From the NCBI GenBank assembly GCA_036005185.1, contig DASYQS010000011.1, positions 1-64,000 of the forward strand: a DNA stretch of 64,000 bases, read 5' to 3'. This DNA comes from VBAU01 sp036005185 (GTDB taxonomy: Bacteria; Bacteroidota; Bacteroidia; Chitinophagales; Chitinophagaceae). Shown piece by piece: positions 53,820-63,219 of the stretch; the first letter of the stretch is position 1; every line of letters starts with the position of its first letter. The notes beneath the pieces are model-generated. The model was not told the origin of the DNA. It ran no database searches and saw nothing but the letters and a program-made list of their open reading frames with translations. The position numbers and the translations under genes are program-made.

Positions 53820-55124
53820 ATGCAAACAGAAGAAGCACTATCTATGACCTACGAGTTTAAACCACTTGATTGGACGCATGCAACTAATATATATGAGATA
53901 AATATTCGCCAATACACCAAAGAGGGAAGCTTTAAGGCATTCATCAAAGAATTACCTCGTTTAAAAGATATGGGAGTAAAAACGATTTGGTTTATGCCTA
54001 TTACTCCTATAGCTCAAAAAAATAAGAAAGGGGTGCTAGGCAGTTATTATGCTGCTTATGATTATACATCCGTCAATCCTGAGTTTGGAACGTTGGATGA
54101 TTTCAGAATTCTTGTCAAAGAAGCGCATGCGCTGGGTTTTAAAGTCATTATTGATTGGGTGGCTAATCACACAGGCTGGGATCATAAATGGACAAAAGAA
54201 CATCCGGAATATTATGAGATAGACAGCAAAACCGGCGATTTTAAAATCGCATCAGGCATGGATGATATTATTGAGCTCAATTTTCATAACCCTGAATTGG
54301 TAAGCGCTATGATCGATGCCATGAAATTCTGGGTGCTTGAGTGTAATATAGACGGCTTTCGTTGCGATCTTGCTTTCTGGGTAGAGCTAGATTTTTGGAA
54401 AAAAGCGAGAAAGGAACTGGATGCTATAAAACCCTTGTTCTGGCTTGGTGAATTGGATCCTATTGAGCATCCTGAATACATGGGCACATTCGATGCTGCT
54501 TATACCTGGACATGGATGCATAAAACAGAGGATTTTTATAAGAAACATCTTTCTATCAATGAACTTGACAAAGTTTTAAAAGAATATGATGCTATTGGTG
54601 ATGCATCTATGAGAGTATGGTTCACTAGCAATCATGATGAAAATAGCTGGAATGGCAGCGAATATGAGAAATACGGTAATATGGCCAAAGTCCTTGCTGT
54701 TTTTAGTTGTACCTGGAACGGAATACCATTGATCTATAGTGGGCAAGAATTACCAAATCTGAAACGGCTAAAATTTTTTGAAAAAGATGAAATTAATTGG
54801 AATGAAAAAAACGAATTGCATGATTTTTATAACACACTGTTGAGTTTGCATTCGAACAATCCAGCACTTCGGGCCGGAGACCCGGAATCAAAAACAATAA
54901 GAATTAAAACGAGCGATGATAAACATGTATTTGCTTACTTGAAGAAAAATGGACATCATGAAGTGCTGGTTATTTTGAATCTTTCTAATCTTGATCTCAG
55001 TTTTTCAATCAATGATGAGTTGAGCGGAAAATTCAAAGAAGTTTTCGCAACGCTACAAAAAGATTTTTCAAAAGATAAAAATTTTAAAATGGAGGCCTGG
55101 GATTATCTAGTATTTGAAAAATAA
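53820..55124 (+). CDS. GH13 alpha-amylase family enzyme
   Basis: A 434-residue glycoside hydrolase of family 13 without a signal peptide, so it acts in the cytoplasm on alpha-glucans. The catalytic residues are visible: nucleophile Asp 183 (DGFRCDLA), acid/base Glu 211 (FWLGELD) and Asp 273 (SNHDENSW). Conserved region I is IDWVANHTGWDH (111-122). It is short for the family but has a C-terminal beta domain (about 345-434). It is not near the SusCD block and is unlikely to belong to it. Confidence 0.94.
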   Translation: MQTEEALSMTYEFKPLDWTHATNIYEINIRQYTKEGSFKAFIKELPRLKDMGVKTIWFMPITPIAQKNKKGVLGSYYAAYDYTSVNPEFGTLDDFRILVKEAHALGFKVIIDWVANHTGWDHKWTKEHPEYYEIDSKTGDFKIASGMDDIIELNFHNPELVSAMIDAMKFWVLECNIDGFRCDLAFWVELDFWKKARKELDAIKPLFWLGELDPIEHPEYMGTFDAAYTWTWMHKTEDFYKKHLSINELDKVLKEYDAIGDASMRVWFTSNHDENSWNGSEYEKYGNMAKVLAVFSCTWNGIPLIYSGQELPNLKRLKFFEKDEINWNEKNELHDFYNTLLSLHSNNPALRAGDPESKTIRIKTSDDKHVFAYLKKNGHHEVLVILNLSNLDLSFSINDELSGKFKEVFATLQKDFSKDKNFKMEAWDYLVFEK

Positions 55125-55168
55125 AACTTTTGTCTTCACGCTAATGGAATTCAATAGTAGGATACATA

Positions 55169-55203
55169 AAAAAACCGCCCTGAAATATTGAGCGGCTTTT
55201 TAA
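55169..55203. terminator. Bidirectional terminator between the amylase and htrA
   Basis: AAACCGC (55172-55178) pairs with GCGGCTTT (55192-55199) with one mismatch around a ~13-nt loop, with A and T tracts on both sides. The two flanking genes are convergent. Confidence 0.65.
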
Positions 55204-55222
55204 AATATAACCAGAATTTCTT

Positions 55223-56722
55223 TTAATCACCATTAAGATTGAGTGGATAAGTGTACATATCAGAACCAGGATACATACCTTCTAACTTCACAGTTCCTCT
55301 TGCACCTAATAAAGCTTTTCCTAACTGTTCCACATTTTTCACATCAACACCATTTACACTGGTAATAATAAAACCTTCTTCCATTCTTGTTTTGCTGATA
55401 GCACCGCCTTTTTTGATTGTCTTTACAACAACGCCACCGTCAATGCCATATTGATCGGCCTTTTTAGAATCGAGAGTTTCAAGGTCGGCACCAAGTTGCT
55501 CTTCAACATTAGCTGATACAACTGCATCATAATTTCCGGGTGACTTTCTTAATACAACTGCGGTTGTAAGCTCTGATCCTTTGCGTTTGTAAGTTACCTG
55601 AACTTTATCGCCTGGTTTATAGTTGGCTAATACAGAGCTCATCTCAAGGCCGCTTGTTACTTCAGTTCCATTTATTTTGGTAATAAGATCACCTCTTTTA
55701 ATCCCTGCACCTTGAGCAGCACCATCAGGAGCTACAGCAGAAACATAAACACCTTCCTCACTATCCTGAATGCCCAGTTGTTTCATTTGCTCTTCGCTTA
55801 ATTCCTGAGTGGGATAACTTACGCCTAAATAACCTCTTTGCACATTGCCATATTGAATAATATCACTGACAACTTTTTTTACAAGATTTACAGGTATTGC
55901 AAACGAATAACCGGCATAAGTTCCCGAGGGTGCAAGTATAGCAGAGTTAATGCCAATGAGTTGCCCATTTGTATTTACCAGCGCACCACCGCTATTACCC
56001 TGATTTACTGCTGCGTCAGTTTGAATAAATGATTCAACAGGAGCTTGCCCTTGGCGGCTATTGATGCCAATGGTTCTTCCCTTTGCGCTCACGATACCTG
56101 CGGTAACTGTGGTTTCAAGAGAAAGAGGATAACCGACCGCTAATACCCATTGGCCTAGCTGTACTTCATCTGAATTACCATATAGCATGAATGGCAGGTG
56201 GGCACCGTCAATTTTTAAAACGGCAAGATCATAATTCGGATCATAACCAATTACTCTTGCTTTATACGTTTTTCTGTTATGGAGCGTAACGTTTATCTCC
56301 GAGGCAACTCCTTTATCACCATCTGAAATCACGTGGTTATTTGTAACAATATAACCGTCTTCGCTAATAATGACTCCGCTGCCTGATGCTTTTTGCTCTG
56401 GAATAATTTGGGGCCCAAGCATATCATTAAAAAAATCATCAAAAAATCCGCGGCTTCGTGGTATATCATTACTTAGTTTTTTGGCCGGAATTTTTGTCTT
56501 GATGTGGACCACAGCTTGTACTGAAGAGTTGGCAGCTTTTGAAAAATCGACAGGGTCGCCGGAAGTATTTTTATCAAAAAAGCCGGCATAGTTTACGGGT
56601 AAACCGCCTTGTGTTTGCACAAATTCAGTTTGATGTTGTGTGAATTTATTATAGCCCCACACACTGGCTAAGGCTGATCCTGCGCTTATTGAAACGATCA
56701 GCAATAGTTGCTTCAACTTCAT
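55223..56722 (-). CDS. HtrA/DegP-family serine protease
   Basis: A 499-residue envelope protease and chaperone. After a signal anchor (1-20) the trypsin-like domain has His 130 (VTNNHVIS), Asp 165 (YDLAVLKI) and Ser 244 (QGNSGGALVN). Two PDZ domains follow (about 300-395, with GVYVSAVAPDGAAQGAGIKR, and about 405-499). This is the DegP/DegQ layout. It degrades misfolded periplasmic proteins. The gene has no obvious operon partner. Confidence 0.95.
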   Translation of the reverse strand: MKLKQLLLIVSISAGSALASVWGYNKFTQHQTEFVQTQGGLPVNYAGFFDKNTSGDPVDFSKAANSSVQAVVHIKTKIPAKKLSNDIPRSRGFFDDFFNDMLGPQIIPEQKASGSGVIISEDGYIVTNNHVISDGDKGVASEINVTLHNRKTYKARVIGYDPNYDLAVLKIDGAHLPFMLYGNSDEVQLGQWVLAVGYPLSLETTVTAGIVSAKGRTIGINSRQGQAPVESFIQTDAAVNQGNSGGALVNTNGQLIGINSAILAPSGTYAGYSFAIPVNLVKKVVSDIIQYGNVQRGYLGVSYPTQELSEEQMKQLGIQDSEEGVYVSAVAPDGAAQGAGIKRGDLITKINGTEVTSGLEMSSVLANYKPGDKVQVTYKRKGSELTTAVVLRKSPGNYDAVVSANVEEQLGADLETLDSKKADQYGIDGGVVVKTIKKGGAISKTRMEEGFIITSVNGVDVKNVEQLGKALLGARGTVKLEGMYPGSDMYTYPLNLNGD

Positions 56723-56913
56723 GGCGTATTAAAATTTTATTTTTTTTGAATAGTTGTTGTCAGGCAAAGTTTGTGCCTCGACTTCAAAAATAATGAAGAC
56801 TGAAGGCAGTTAACGAACCATTGATTTAGTTTAACAAGAAATTTACTAAGGCCTTCGTACTTCATGCACCTACAAATGTAAACACAAATAGTCAAAAATG
56901 GAATGGATAAGTT

Positions 56914-57912
56914 TTAAACGGTAATCAAAAAGGCCATCGTATCCACTTTATCTGCGTAATCAAACAGGGTTGGACACTGAGCATTGCCAAAAGGGATATT
57001 ATCATGGCCAATAATGCATTGAATTTCCTGATTGTCATGCAGCAATGGCAATATTGAATTTTTGTCGGTATAATATTCGTAATTCAATTGGCTGATAGGA
57101 GAAAAAATTGAAGCGTCTTCAATCAACAAAACTGAACCATTGGTCATGTAGAATTTATTATTGAGTAAGTTGATAGCTAGGTTATAATCGTAATTGTTTT
57201 TGTATTTATGATGTTGGATTAGGTAATCATATTTTTTAAATGCAGCAAGCAAAGGTTCAAAATTATGTCCTTCTGGTACATATATTTTGGTTACGTTGCG
57301 ACAGCCTAAACCAAAGAATTGATAAACATCATCAGCCAGCTGCTCCAATTCCTTATTCGTTTCATTACCATCTAAAATGGCAACGGAAGTTTTATTGCTG
57401 CGAATAATATGAGGGTATTTGCCAAAATAATACTGAAAATATCGCGAAGTATTATTGCTGCCCGTGGCAATATAGGCGTCGCATTTTTTTAGCATTTCAG
57501 AAAATTGTATCAGGTCATTTATTTCAGAATCCCAATCAATCAAAATATTAACCAGATGCTTTATTAAAACCTTATCTTTTGAGGATGGTTTAATCATTGC
57601 TTTATGACCACTAATAAATATTGACAAAAGATCATGAAAACCGACTAGTGGAATATTTCCCGCCATTACCACACCAATGGTTTGAGATTTGAAATTTGCG
57701 GATTGAAGTTTATAAGAAGCAGCCCATTTATGTAAAGAATCAGGGTTAAGAAAGTTTTGAGCAATGTTTTTTACAGCAAGCTCAACAAATTGGGGGGTAA
57801 ACCAACCGTTTTCGTGAGAGGCTTTTTGCTTTGCTTCTTTCCATGCTATTTCATCACTCATCATATAATTTCCTAACTTGCTTAACCAATCAATTCTCTG
57901 TTCTAAAATCAT
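56914..57912 (-). CDS. LuxC-type acyl-CoA reductase
   Basis: A 332-residue protein of the LuxC/acyl-CoA reductase family. Visible features are the Rossmann-like GVVMAGNIPLVGFHDLLSIF segment (about 80-99), AYIATGSNNTSRYFQYYFGK, and the thioester Cys in FFGLGCRNVTKIYVPEG. Such reductases give fatty aldehydes; the Bacteroidota form is usually found with ferredoxin genes. It is divergent from a ferredoxin gene, with 77 nt between the starts. Confidence 0.9.
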   Translation of the reverse strand: MILEQRIDWLSKLGNYMMSDEIAWKEAKQKASHENGWFTPQFVELAVKNIAQNFLNPDSLHKWAASYKLQSANFKSQTIGVVMAGNIPLVGFHDLLSIFISGHKAMIKPSSKDKVLIKHLVNILIDWDSEINDLIQFSEMLKKCDAYIATGSNNTSRYFQYYFGKYPHIIRSNKTSVAILDGNETNKELEQLADDVYQFFGLGCRNVTKIYVPEGHNFEPLLAAFKKYDYLIQHHKYKNNYDYNLAINLLNNKFYMTNGSVLLIEDASIFSPISQLNYEYYTDKNSILPLLHDNQEIQCIIGHDNIPFGNAQCPTLFDYADKVDTMAFLITV

Positions 57913-57942
57913 TTGTATAAGAATTATATCATTTTATATTTG
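57913..57942 (+). promoter_or_regulatory. Complete Bacteroidota promoter of the ferredoxin gene
   Basis: TTG (57913-57915) is followed after exactly 19 nt by TATATTTG (57935-57942), the consensus spacing and sequence of the Bacteroidota primary sigma-factor promoter. It lies 47 nt before the ferredoxin start and touches the start codon of the divergent gene. Confidence 0.75.
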
Positions 57943-57989
57943 TGCAATTAAGAATCAAATTTGTTTAATAAAAACCCAAAATTAAACTT

Positions 57990-58337
57990 ATGGCAATCAA
58001 GATAACAGAAGAATGTATTAATTGCGGGGCCTGTGAACCTGAATGTCCAAATAACGCAATATATGAAGGAGGGGTAGAATGGGCAATTACTGATGGTACT
58101 ACCGTTAAAGGCTCATACACGTTAATGGATGGGACAGTAATAGATGCTGAACAAAAAAATGCGCCAATAGCCACCGATATTTATTATATAGTTCCTAATA
58201 AGTGTACAGAGTGCCAGGGTTTTCATGAAGAGCCGCAATGTGCAGCTGTATGTCCGGTGGATTGTTGTGTACCCGATGAAATGTACCGGGAAACGGTGGA
58301 TGAACTGATGGCTAAAAAAGAAAGATTACACATTTAG
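57990..58337 (+). CDS. 4Fe-4S dicluster ferredoxin
   Basis: A 115-residue ferredoxin. The first cluster motif is CINCGACEPEC (Cys 9, 12, 15, 19). The second is CTECQGFHEEPQCAAVCP (Cys 72, 75, 84, 88), with an eight-residue spacing between its second and third Cys, and Cys 92/93 after it. This YfhL-like spacing is usual for low-potential two-cluster ferredoxins. It may donate electrons to the divergent acyl-CoA reductase or another partner, which is inference. Confidence 0.95.
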   Translation: MAIKITEECINCGACEPECPNNAIYEGGVEWAITDGTTVKGSYTLMDGTVIDAEQKNAPIATDIYYIVPNKCTECQGFHEEPQCAAVCPVDCCVPDEMYRETVDELMAKKERLHI

Positions 58338-58404
58338 ATAATTAAACTGTGGAAAAAAAATCACAGTGATTTTCTAGGTTAACGCCAATTTTTTTTATCT
58401 TGTA

Positions 58405-58505
58405 CTATTAAACAAACGCAGTTTCCAACTGCCAAGGAGTGACGGGTGATATTTCCCGTCGTAAAAAGGTGAAGGCAAATGCATCCTTCACCTTTCTTAT
58501 TTTCT
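58405..58505 (+). ncRNA. Candidate small RNA with three hairpins
   Basis: In the 327-nt gap between the ferredoxin and ddl genes, three perfect stem-loops follow each other on the plus strand: GCAGTT/AACTGC (58418-58432), GACGGG/CCCGTC (58441-58460) and AAAGGTGAAGG/CCTTCACCTTT (58465-58495), the last followed by a T-rich tail as in a Rho-independent terminator. TATCTTGTACTA just upstream resembles a -7 element. No good protein frame covers it. I do not recognise the RNA. It could also be a longer 5' leader of ddl, but the terminator argues for an independent transcript. Confidence 0.55.
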
Positions 58506-58664
58506 TTAGTTTTATCTATCTCAATTTTTGCTTCCAGATTCTGGCTATAGGCTGCGATATCTATTCTCAAGGCTAATGGCTTATAACTGGCAAGTGATCT
58601 TCTAACAGAATTTTATTTCCGGCAAAGCAATTTTTCCTCAATATTTGCGCTGTAATTTCAATCC

Positions 58665-59651
58665 ATGAAAAAAAATGTCGCTCTTGTAACCGGTGGTTTT
58701 TCCAGTGAAGCCGTCATTTCCTATAAAAGCGCTATAACTATTGATAATCATCTTGATCGCGAAAAATTCAATGTATATAAAATTGATGTTCGCCCTGAAG
58801 GATGGTTTTATGAATTAGCTGATAGAAGGAAAACTGAGATCAATAAAAATGATTTTTCATTACAACTGGATAATGAAAAGATAAAATTTGATGCTGTTTT
58901 TATTGGTATGCATGGAACCCCTGGTGAAGATGGAAAACTACAAGGTTACTTTGATACATTAAATATTCCTTATACTTCGTGTGATGCGGCCACCTCGGCG
59001 CTTACTTTTAATAAACGCTTTACAGTTGCTGTGGCCGCTTTTTCAGGTATTTATGTCGCTAAATCGGAGTTATTGATAAAAAATAATTTTGAAAACCCTG
59101 ATGAGGTAGCTAACAAGCTAACATTTCCTGTTTTTGTAAAACCAAACAATGGGGGTTCAAGCATTGGCATGTCGAAAGTAAATCAGCCCTCTGACGAATT
59201 TGGTGCGGCAGTTGAGAAAGCATTTAGAGAAGATGATCAGGTTTTGATTGAAGAGTTTATTGAAGGAAGAGAATTTACTGTTGGTGTTTTTAAAACAAAA
59301 GGCAATATAATTGTTCTGCCAATTACAGAGGTAATTAGCAAAAAAGATTTTTTTGACTATGAAGCCAAGTATGAAGGGGCGTCCACCGAGGTAACACCCG
59401 CTAATGTTGAAGAAGCAATTGCAGATAAAGTTCGTGATGCAGCAAAGAAAATTTATCAGGTGTTCAACTGCCGCGGTGTAGTAAGAATTGATTTTATTTA
59501 TAATGAAAGGGTAAAACAACCTTTTATGCTTGAAATAAATACCATTCCTGGTCAGAGTGAAGCCAGCATTGTTCCGCAACAAGTTCGTGTAATGGGATGG
59601 ACTTTAAAGGAATTTTACACCAAATTGGTTGAAGAAGCTTTAATCAGTTAA
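58665..59651 (+). CDS. ddl: D-alanine--D-alanine ligase
   Basis: A 328-residue ATP-grasp enzyme that joins two D-Ala for peptidoglycan synthesis. Motifs include VALVTGGFSSEAVISYKSA at the start, HGTPGEDGKLQGYFDTLNIP, FVKPNNGGSSIGMSKV (ATP-binding), VLIEEFIEGREFTVGVF and the metal-binding end EINTIPGQSEASIVPQQ. Length is normal. It is followed after 2 nt by a PASTA protein gene, so peptidoglycan synthesis and sensing genes are linked here. Confidence 0.96.
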   Translation: MKKNVALVTGGFSSEAVISYKSAITIDNHLDREKFNVYKIDVRPEGWFYELADRRKTEINKNDFSLQLDNEKIKFDAVFIGMHGTPGEDGKLQGYFDTLNIPYTSCDAATSALTFNKRFTVAVAAFSGIYVAKSELLIKNNFENPDEVANKLTFPVFVKPNNGGSSIGMSKVNQPSDEFGAAVEKAFREDDQVLIEEFIEGREFTVGVFKTKGNIIVLPITEVISKKDFFDYEAKYEGASTEVTPANVEEAIADKVRDAAKKIYQVFNCRGVVRIDFIYNERVKQPFMLEINTIPGQSEASIVPQQVRVMGWTLKEFYTKLVEEALIS

Positions 59652-59653
59652 GC

Positions 59654-60457
59654 ATGCTCAAATTTATCACACACCGTCCACTATGGCTAAGCATATTAAC
59701 GGCCTTTGTTTTGGCTGTAGCCATTTTTGCTACGTTTATTCTTTCTCTGAATTTTTTAACCCATCATGGCCGCTCACGCACTGTTCCATTAGTCGTGGGT
59801 AAAAGTTTTGCCGAGGCAGAAAAAATTTTGGATAAGGAAGGGTTTGATATTGTGGTACAAGATTCCGTCTTTATTGATACAATGCCTCCGTTAGCTGTTA
59901 TCAAGCAAGTGCCTGAAAGCGATGCCGTAGTTAAAGTAAACCGTACTGTTTACCTTACTGTTAACCGCGCCGTAGCACCTATGGTCGATATGCCTAATTT
60001 GATAGGTTTCAGCTATCGTAATGCAATCATGAATTTATCAAGCTTGGGATTAACTGCAGACACGGCATATAAATCGGATTTCGCAAAGAACTCTGTATTA
60101 GAACAGCTATACAAGGGCGAAACGATTACTCCCGGAACTAAGATTAGAATGGGTTCAAAGGTATTGCTAGTGATCGGAACAGGTGTTGGTGAAATGGTAT
60201 ATGGAGTTCCCAATTTAATAGGTTTAACCTATGGCGAAGCAAAAGCAAAGGTAGAGCCGAATGGGATTAACCTGCTTATACTCTACGCACCGGGTGTATC
60301 AGATACTCTTAATTCCTATATTGTCGACCAGCAACCAAAACGTTATGATGAAGAAGGTCAAATTTTGAAAATCCGAAGCGGCCAGTTTATCAACGTAAAA
60401 CTGGCAACTGAAAAACCTGTTGCTCCGGATAGTACAGCAAACAATCAAATACCTTAA
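59654..60457 (+). CDS. PASTA-domain membrane protein
   Basis: A 267-residue protein with one N-terminal transmembrane helix (about 11-36) and three PASTA domains: VPLVVGKSFAEAEKILDKEG (about 46), VDMPNLIGFSYRNAIMNLSS (about 115) and VPNLIGLTYGEAKAKVEPNG (about 185). PASTA domains bind peptidoglycan fragments. There is no kinase or transpeptidase domain, unlike in PknB or PBP2x. Position directly after ddl supports a role in cell-wall metabolism. Confidence 0.92.
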   Translation: MLKFITHRPLWLSILTAFVLAVAIFATFILSLNFLTHHGRSRTVPLVVGKSFAEAEKILDKEGFDIVVQDSVFIDTMPPLAVIKQVPESDAVVKVNRTVYLTVNRAVAPMVDMPNLIGFSYRNAIMNLSSLGLTADTAYKSDFAKNSVLEQLYKGETITPGTKIRMGSKVLLVIGTGVGEMVYGVPNLIGLTYGEAKAKVEPNGINLLILYAPGVSDTLNSYIVDQQPKRYDEEGQILKIRSGQFINVKLATEKPVAPDSTANNQIP

Positions 60458-60467
60458 TAAAATTTTT

Positions 60468-60776
60468 ATGGAAAATATTAGTGTCGAGGAAGTAAAAAAA
60501 AGAATGGATGCGGGCGAAGAACTGCATCTTGTTGATGTGAGAGAACCATATGAAAATGCAGATTTCAATATTGGCGGTACATTATTGCCCTTGGGAATGA
60601 TACAAAGTATGCAGATAGATGAAATAGAAGATTTGAAAGATCAGGAATTGATATTTTATTGTCGTAGCGGCAATCGAAGCGGTCAGGCTGCCCTGTTTTT
60701 GGACATGATGGGTTTTGAAAATACCAAAAACCTTGTTGGTGGTATACTAGCTTGGCAAGAGAAGTTCGGAAAATGA
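60468..60776 (+). CDS. Rhodanese-domain protein
   Basis: A 102-residue single rhodanese domain. The active-site loop is FYCRSGNRSGQA (Cys about residue 64). The start region HLVDVREPYENADFNIGGTL is the family's second conserved motif. It can transfer sulfane sulfur. The ATG at 60468 is chosen over a longer frame beginning inside the upstream gene. It is 10 nt after the PASTA gene and ends the ddl operon. Confidence 0.93.
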   Translation: MENISVEEVKKRMDAGEELHLVDVREPYENADFNIGGTLLPLGMIQSMQIDEIEDLKDQELIFYCRSGNRSGQAALFLDMMGFENTKNLVGGILAWQEKFGK

Positions 60777-60838
60777 GTTACGAGTTTCTGAGTCAGAGTT
60801 CTGAATAAGGTTCGGAACCTGTGACTCCCAACTCAGAA
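60777..60838. repeat. Intergenic word repeat
   Basis: Loose repetition of words such as GAGTTACGAGTTTCTGAGTC and AGAGTTCTGAATAAGGTTC, ending in CCCAACTCAGAAC. It resembles the other low-complexity spacers in the window. It lies between the rhodanese gene and the convergent receptor gene. Confidence 0.5.
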
Positions 60839-62995
60839 CTTTAGGCTAATCGCTGCTATAAAATTGATTCCTGCCATTGGAAAATAATAATTATTTACAC
60901 TCAACTCTCCGCCGTAAATATAATTGTACGTATAGCCATTGGGCTCATACTTTTTATCGAAAATATTGTTCACTTGCAAAATGAGATTTGCTTCTTTTAA
61001 AAATCCTTTGTTCACAGTATAAATGGCTCTTGCATCCTGTACGTAATAAGGATCTAACTTTCTCCCAGGGTTTTGAGTATTATCCAGATATTGTTTGCTG
61101 ACATATTTACTCAATAAATCAAATTCAAAATTTTTACAGGGTAAAATACTTATCGTAGCCGCTCCTACGATTGCAGGTGATAAAGCAATATCAGTAGAAG
61201 AAAAATTATTCTGTTTTTGACCACCGTTATCATAATCATCAATGTACTCGGTAAAATGTTGAACTTTATTTTTGCTCAAGGTAAGATTGGCAGCAGCTTT
61301 CAACCAGTTTACAGGTTGTATATTCCCCTGCAGTTCTATTCCAGTTCTGTAACTATTTGGAATGTTTGTTCTTGTATAAGCTCCCACATCGTTGATCTTT
61401 CCCGTCAATACCAACTGATCTTTATATTTCATATAATAAAGGGTAGCACCCCAACCGTAATTTGATTTTCTTTTTTCAAACCCAATTTCAATATCATTTA
61501 ATCGTTCAGCTTTCGGTTGCTGGCTCATTCCCGCTTCAAAATCGTCCCGATTCGGTTCTTTATGAGCTATACTATATGACAGATAACCATTCAAGCCATT
61601 GTAGGTATAGCTAACTCCAATTTTTGGATTAAAAAAGTTATAGTTGTTTCGGATGAACAGATCCGGGTTATCACGAAAGCCATCAATATTATATTTTATA
61701 TGTCGGTATTGAAGATCAAGATATCCGTTCCATCTATTTGAAAATTTTTGCAGCAACTTGGCATAGCTGTTAAAATCTGTTTTTAAAGCATTTAAATCGT
61801 ACCATCTAGTCGGTCCAGTTAAGCCATTTGAAGCCCAAATTAATTTTCCGTAATGATTCCCTTCATATCGAGTGTAAGCTCCGCCAATGGTGAATTCAGT
61901 TTTTGCATTGTGGTATTGCAGCGAAAAAATATCTCCATAAAAATTATTGTTCAACCAAAGCTGTCTAATAAAGTCCGAAGTAAAAAGGGTATCACCTGCT
62001 ACAACCGGCGCCGGTAAATGATACATCTCATAAGGCTGGTCAGCCCTGTATTCTTCATAATACCCTTTTCCTTTTGTAAAAAATAATGCTGTATTAAAAG
62101 CAAGGTGTGGATTAAAATGATGAGTGTAAAATAATTGATAGTGATCCTGCCAATAGTTGTCTGTTTCATTTTCATAAGGCTCACCTGGTTTTTCAGTTCC
62201 GGCATAATTTATTCTACGATGGCCCGCTTTAAGATCAGCCTCCGAAACTCCATACCATGCTTGATAAGTTTTTTCATATCCTTTGAATAAATTAAAACGA
62301 ATGGTATTACTATTGTCGATGAATGCAGTAGAAAAATAAAATGACCTGAGCTTTGAACTTGCTCTGTCAATAAAGCCGTCACTCGTAATATTTGACAAAC
62401 GGGTATCAACTGTAAAATGACCGCCAATCAATCCACTTCCTGCTTTGATTGTATTTTTCCATGTATTAAAAGAACCATAACTGTTATTCAACTCTGCATA
62501 ATGTTTTGAGTTTACTTCATTGGTGCTAAAATTTATTGTTGCACCAAATGCTCCTGCTCCATTTGATGAGCTGCCTGCACCCCGTTGAATTTGAATGCTG
62601 CTAACGGAAGAAGCAAAATCAGGAAGATCGACAAAAAAAGTCCCCTGGCTTTCGGCGTCATTGTAAGGAATGCCATTGAGTGTAACATTTATGCGGGTAG
62701 CATCAGTGCCACGAATCCGTATGCCCGTATATCCTACACCATTACCCGCATCGGAGTTAACAACAACTGAAGGGGTTTGATTTAAAAGAAAAGGAAGATC
62801 CTGCCCCAGGTTTTGTTTCTCAATTTCTTTTTTTGAAATATTAGTTTTAGTTACCGGCGCCCGGTCCGCAGCCCTTATGGCTTTAACTTCTACCGGAGAC
62901 AGGCTGTAAAAGCTGTCTTTTTCAGCGGATTTTTCCTGGCCAAAACTGAAATAACCGCCAAACACCAGGCATGATGTAATACAAATCCTCTTCAT
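60833..62995 (-). CDS. TonB-dependent receptor, probable thiamine transporter
   Basis: A 720-residue outer-membrane receptor. The signal peptide (1-19) is followed by the TonB box region (SPVEVKAIRA, about 33-42) and a plug with IRIRGTDATRINVTLNGIPY and IQIQRGAGSSSNGAGAFGAT. The barrel ends GINFIAAISLKF, with the usual terminal Phe. It has no N-terminal carboxypeptidase-like domain and no SusD partner, unlike the SusC proteins. A TPP riboswitch in its leader indicates repression when thiamine diphosphate is plentiful, so it most likely imports thiamine or a precursor. Confidence 0.93.
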   Translation of the reverse strand: MKRICITSCLVFGGYFSFGQEKSAEKDSFYSLSPVEVKAIRAADRAPVTKTNISKKEIEKQNLGQDLPFLLNQTPSVVVNSDAGNGVGYTGIRIRGTDATRINVTLNGIPYNDAESQGTFFVDLPDFASSVSSIQIQRGAGSSSNGAGAFGATINFSTNEVNSKHYAELNNSYGSFNTWKNTIKAGSGLIGGHFTVDTRLSNITSDGFIDRASSKLRSFYFSTAFIDNSNTIRFNLFKGYEKTYQAWYGVSEADLKAGHRRINYAGTEKPGEPYENETDNYWQDHYQLFYTHHFNPHLAFNTALFFTKGKGYYEEYRADQPYEMYHLPAPVVAGDTLFTSDFIRQLWLNNNFYGDIFSLQYHNAKTEFTIGGAYTRYEGNHYGKLIWASNGLTGPTRWYDLNALKTDFNSYAKLLQKFSNRWNGYLDLQYRHIKYNIDGFRDNPDLFIRNNYNFFNPKIGVSYTYNGLNGYLSYSIAHKEPNRDDFEAGMSQQPKAERLNDIEIGFEKRKSNYGWGATLYYMKYKDQLVLTGKINDVGAYTRTNIPNSYRTGIELQGNIQPVNWLKAAANLTLSKNKVQHFTEYIDDYDNGGQKQNNFSSTDIALSPAIVGAATISILPCKNFEFDLLSKYVSKQYLDNTQNPGRKLDPYYVQDARAIYTVNKGFLKEANLILQVNNIFDKKYEPNGYTYNYIYGGELSVNNYYFPMAGINFIAAISLKF

Positions 62996-63121
62996 TTTTT
63001 AAATTTTAATAAACCATTACCTAACAGTTAAAGGGTTTGTACAAATCCTTTACATCAGTTAAATCATGATTTCTGATTAATAAATGAGAGGGAAATGCGG
63101 GGGAGAAAAGGATTTATGAAT

Positions 63122-63210
63122 TGTCACCTTCCTTCGCAGGCATTACCCTGATCAGGTTCTGCGGGTATAATCTCAGTCTCGACGGTTTAGGTCGGAACAC
63201 CCCGGGAACT
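63122..63210 (-). promoter_or_regulatory. TPP (thiamine) riboswitch
   Basis: On the minus strand the leader reads CCCGGGGTG, then CTGAGA (63171-63176), ATACCC, GAACCTGATC (63150-63159) and TAATGCCTGCGAAGG, the conserved core of the THI box. It lies ~127 nt before the start of the TonB-dependent receptor gene, on its strand. TPP binding should lower expression of the receptor. Confidence 0.93.
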
Positions 63211-63219
63211 TTACGAGCA

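Noticed and set aside
53820..55124. The alpha-amylase as the enzyme of the SusCD block
   Set aside because: It lies 2.6 kb past the block's terminator, beyond three other genes, and has no signal peptide, so it acts in the cytoplasm.
58379..58570. Minus-strand frame of 63 codons in the ferredoxin-ddl spacer
   Set aside because: It is antisense to the three hairpins of the candidate small RNA, and its composition is not protein-like.
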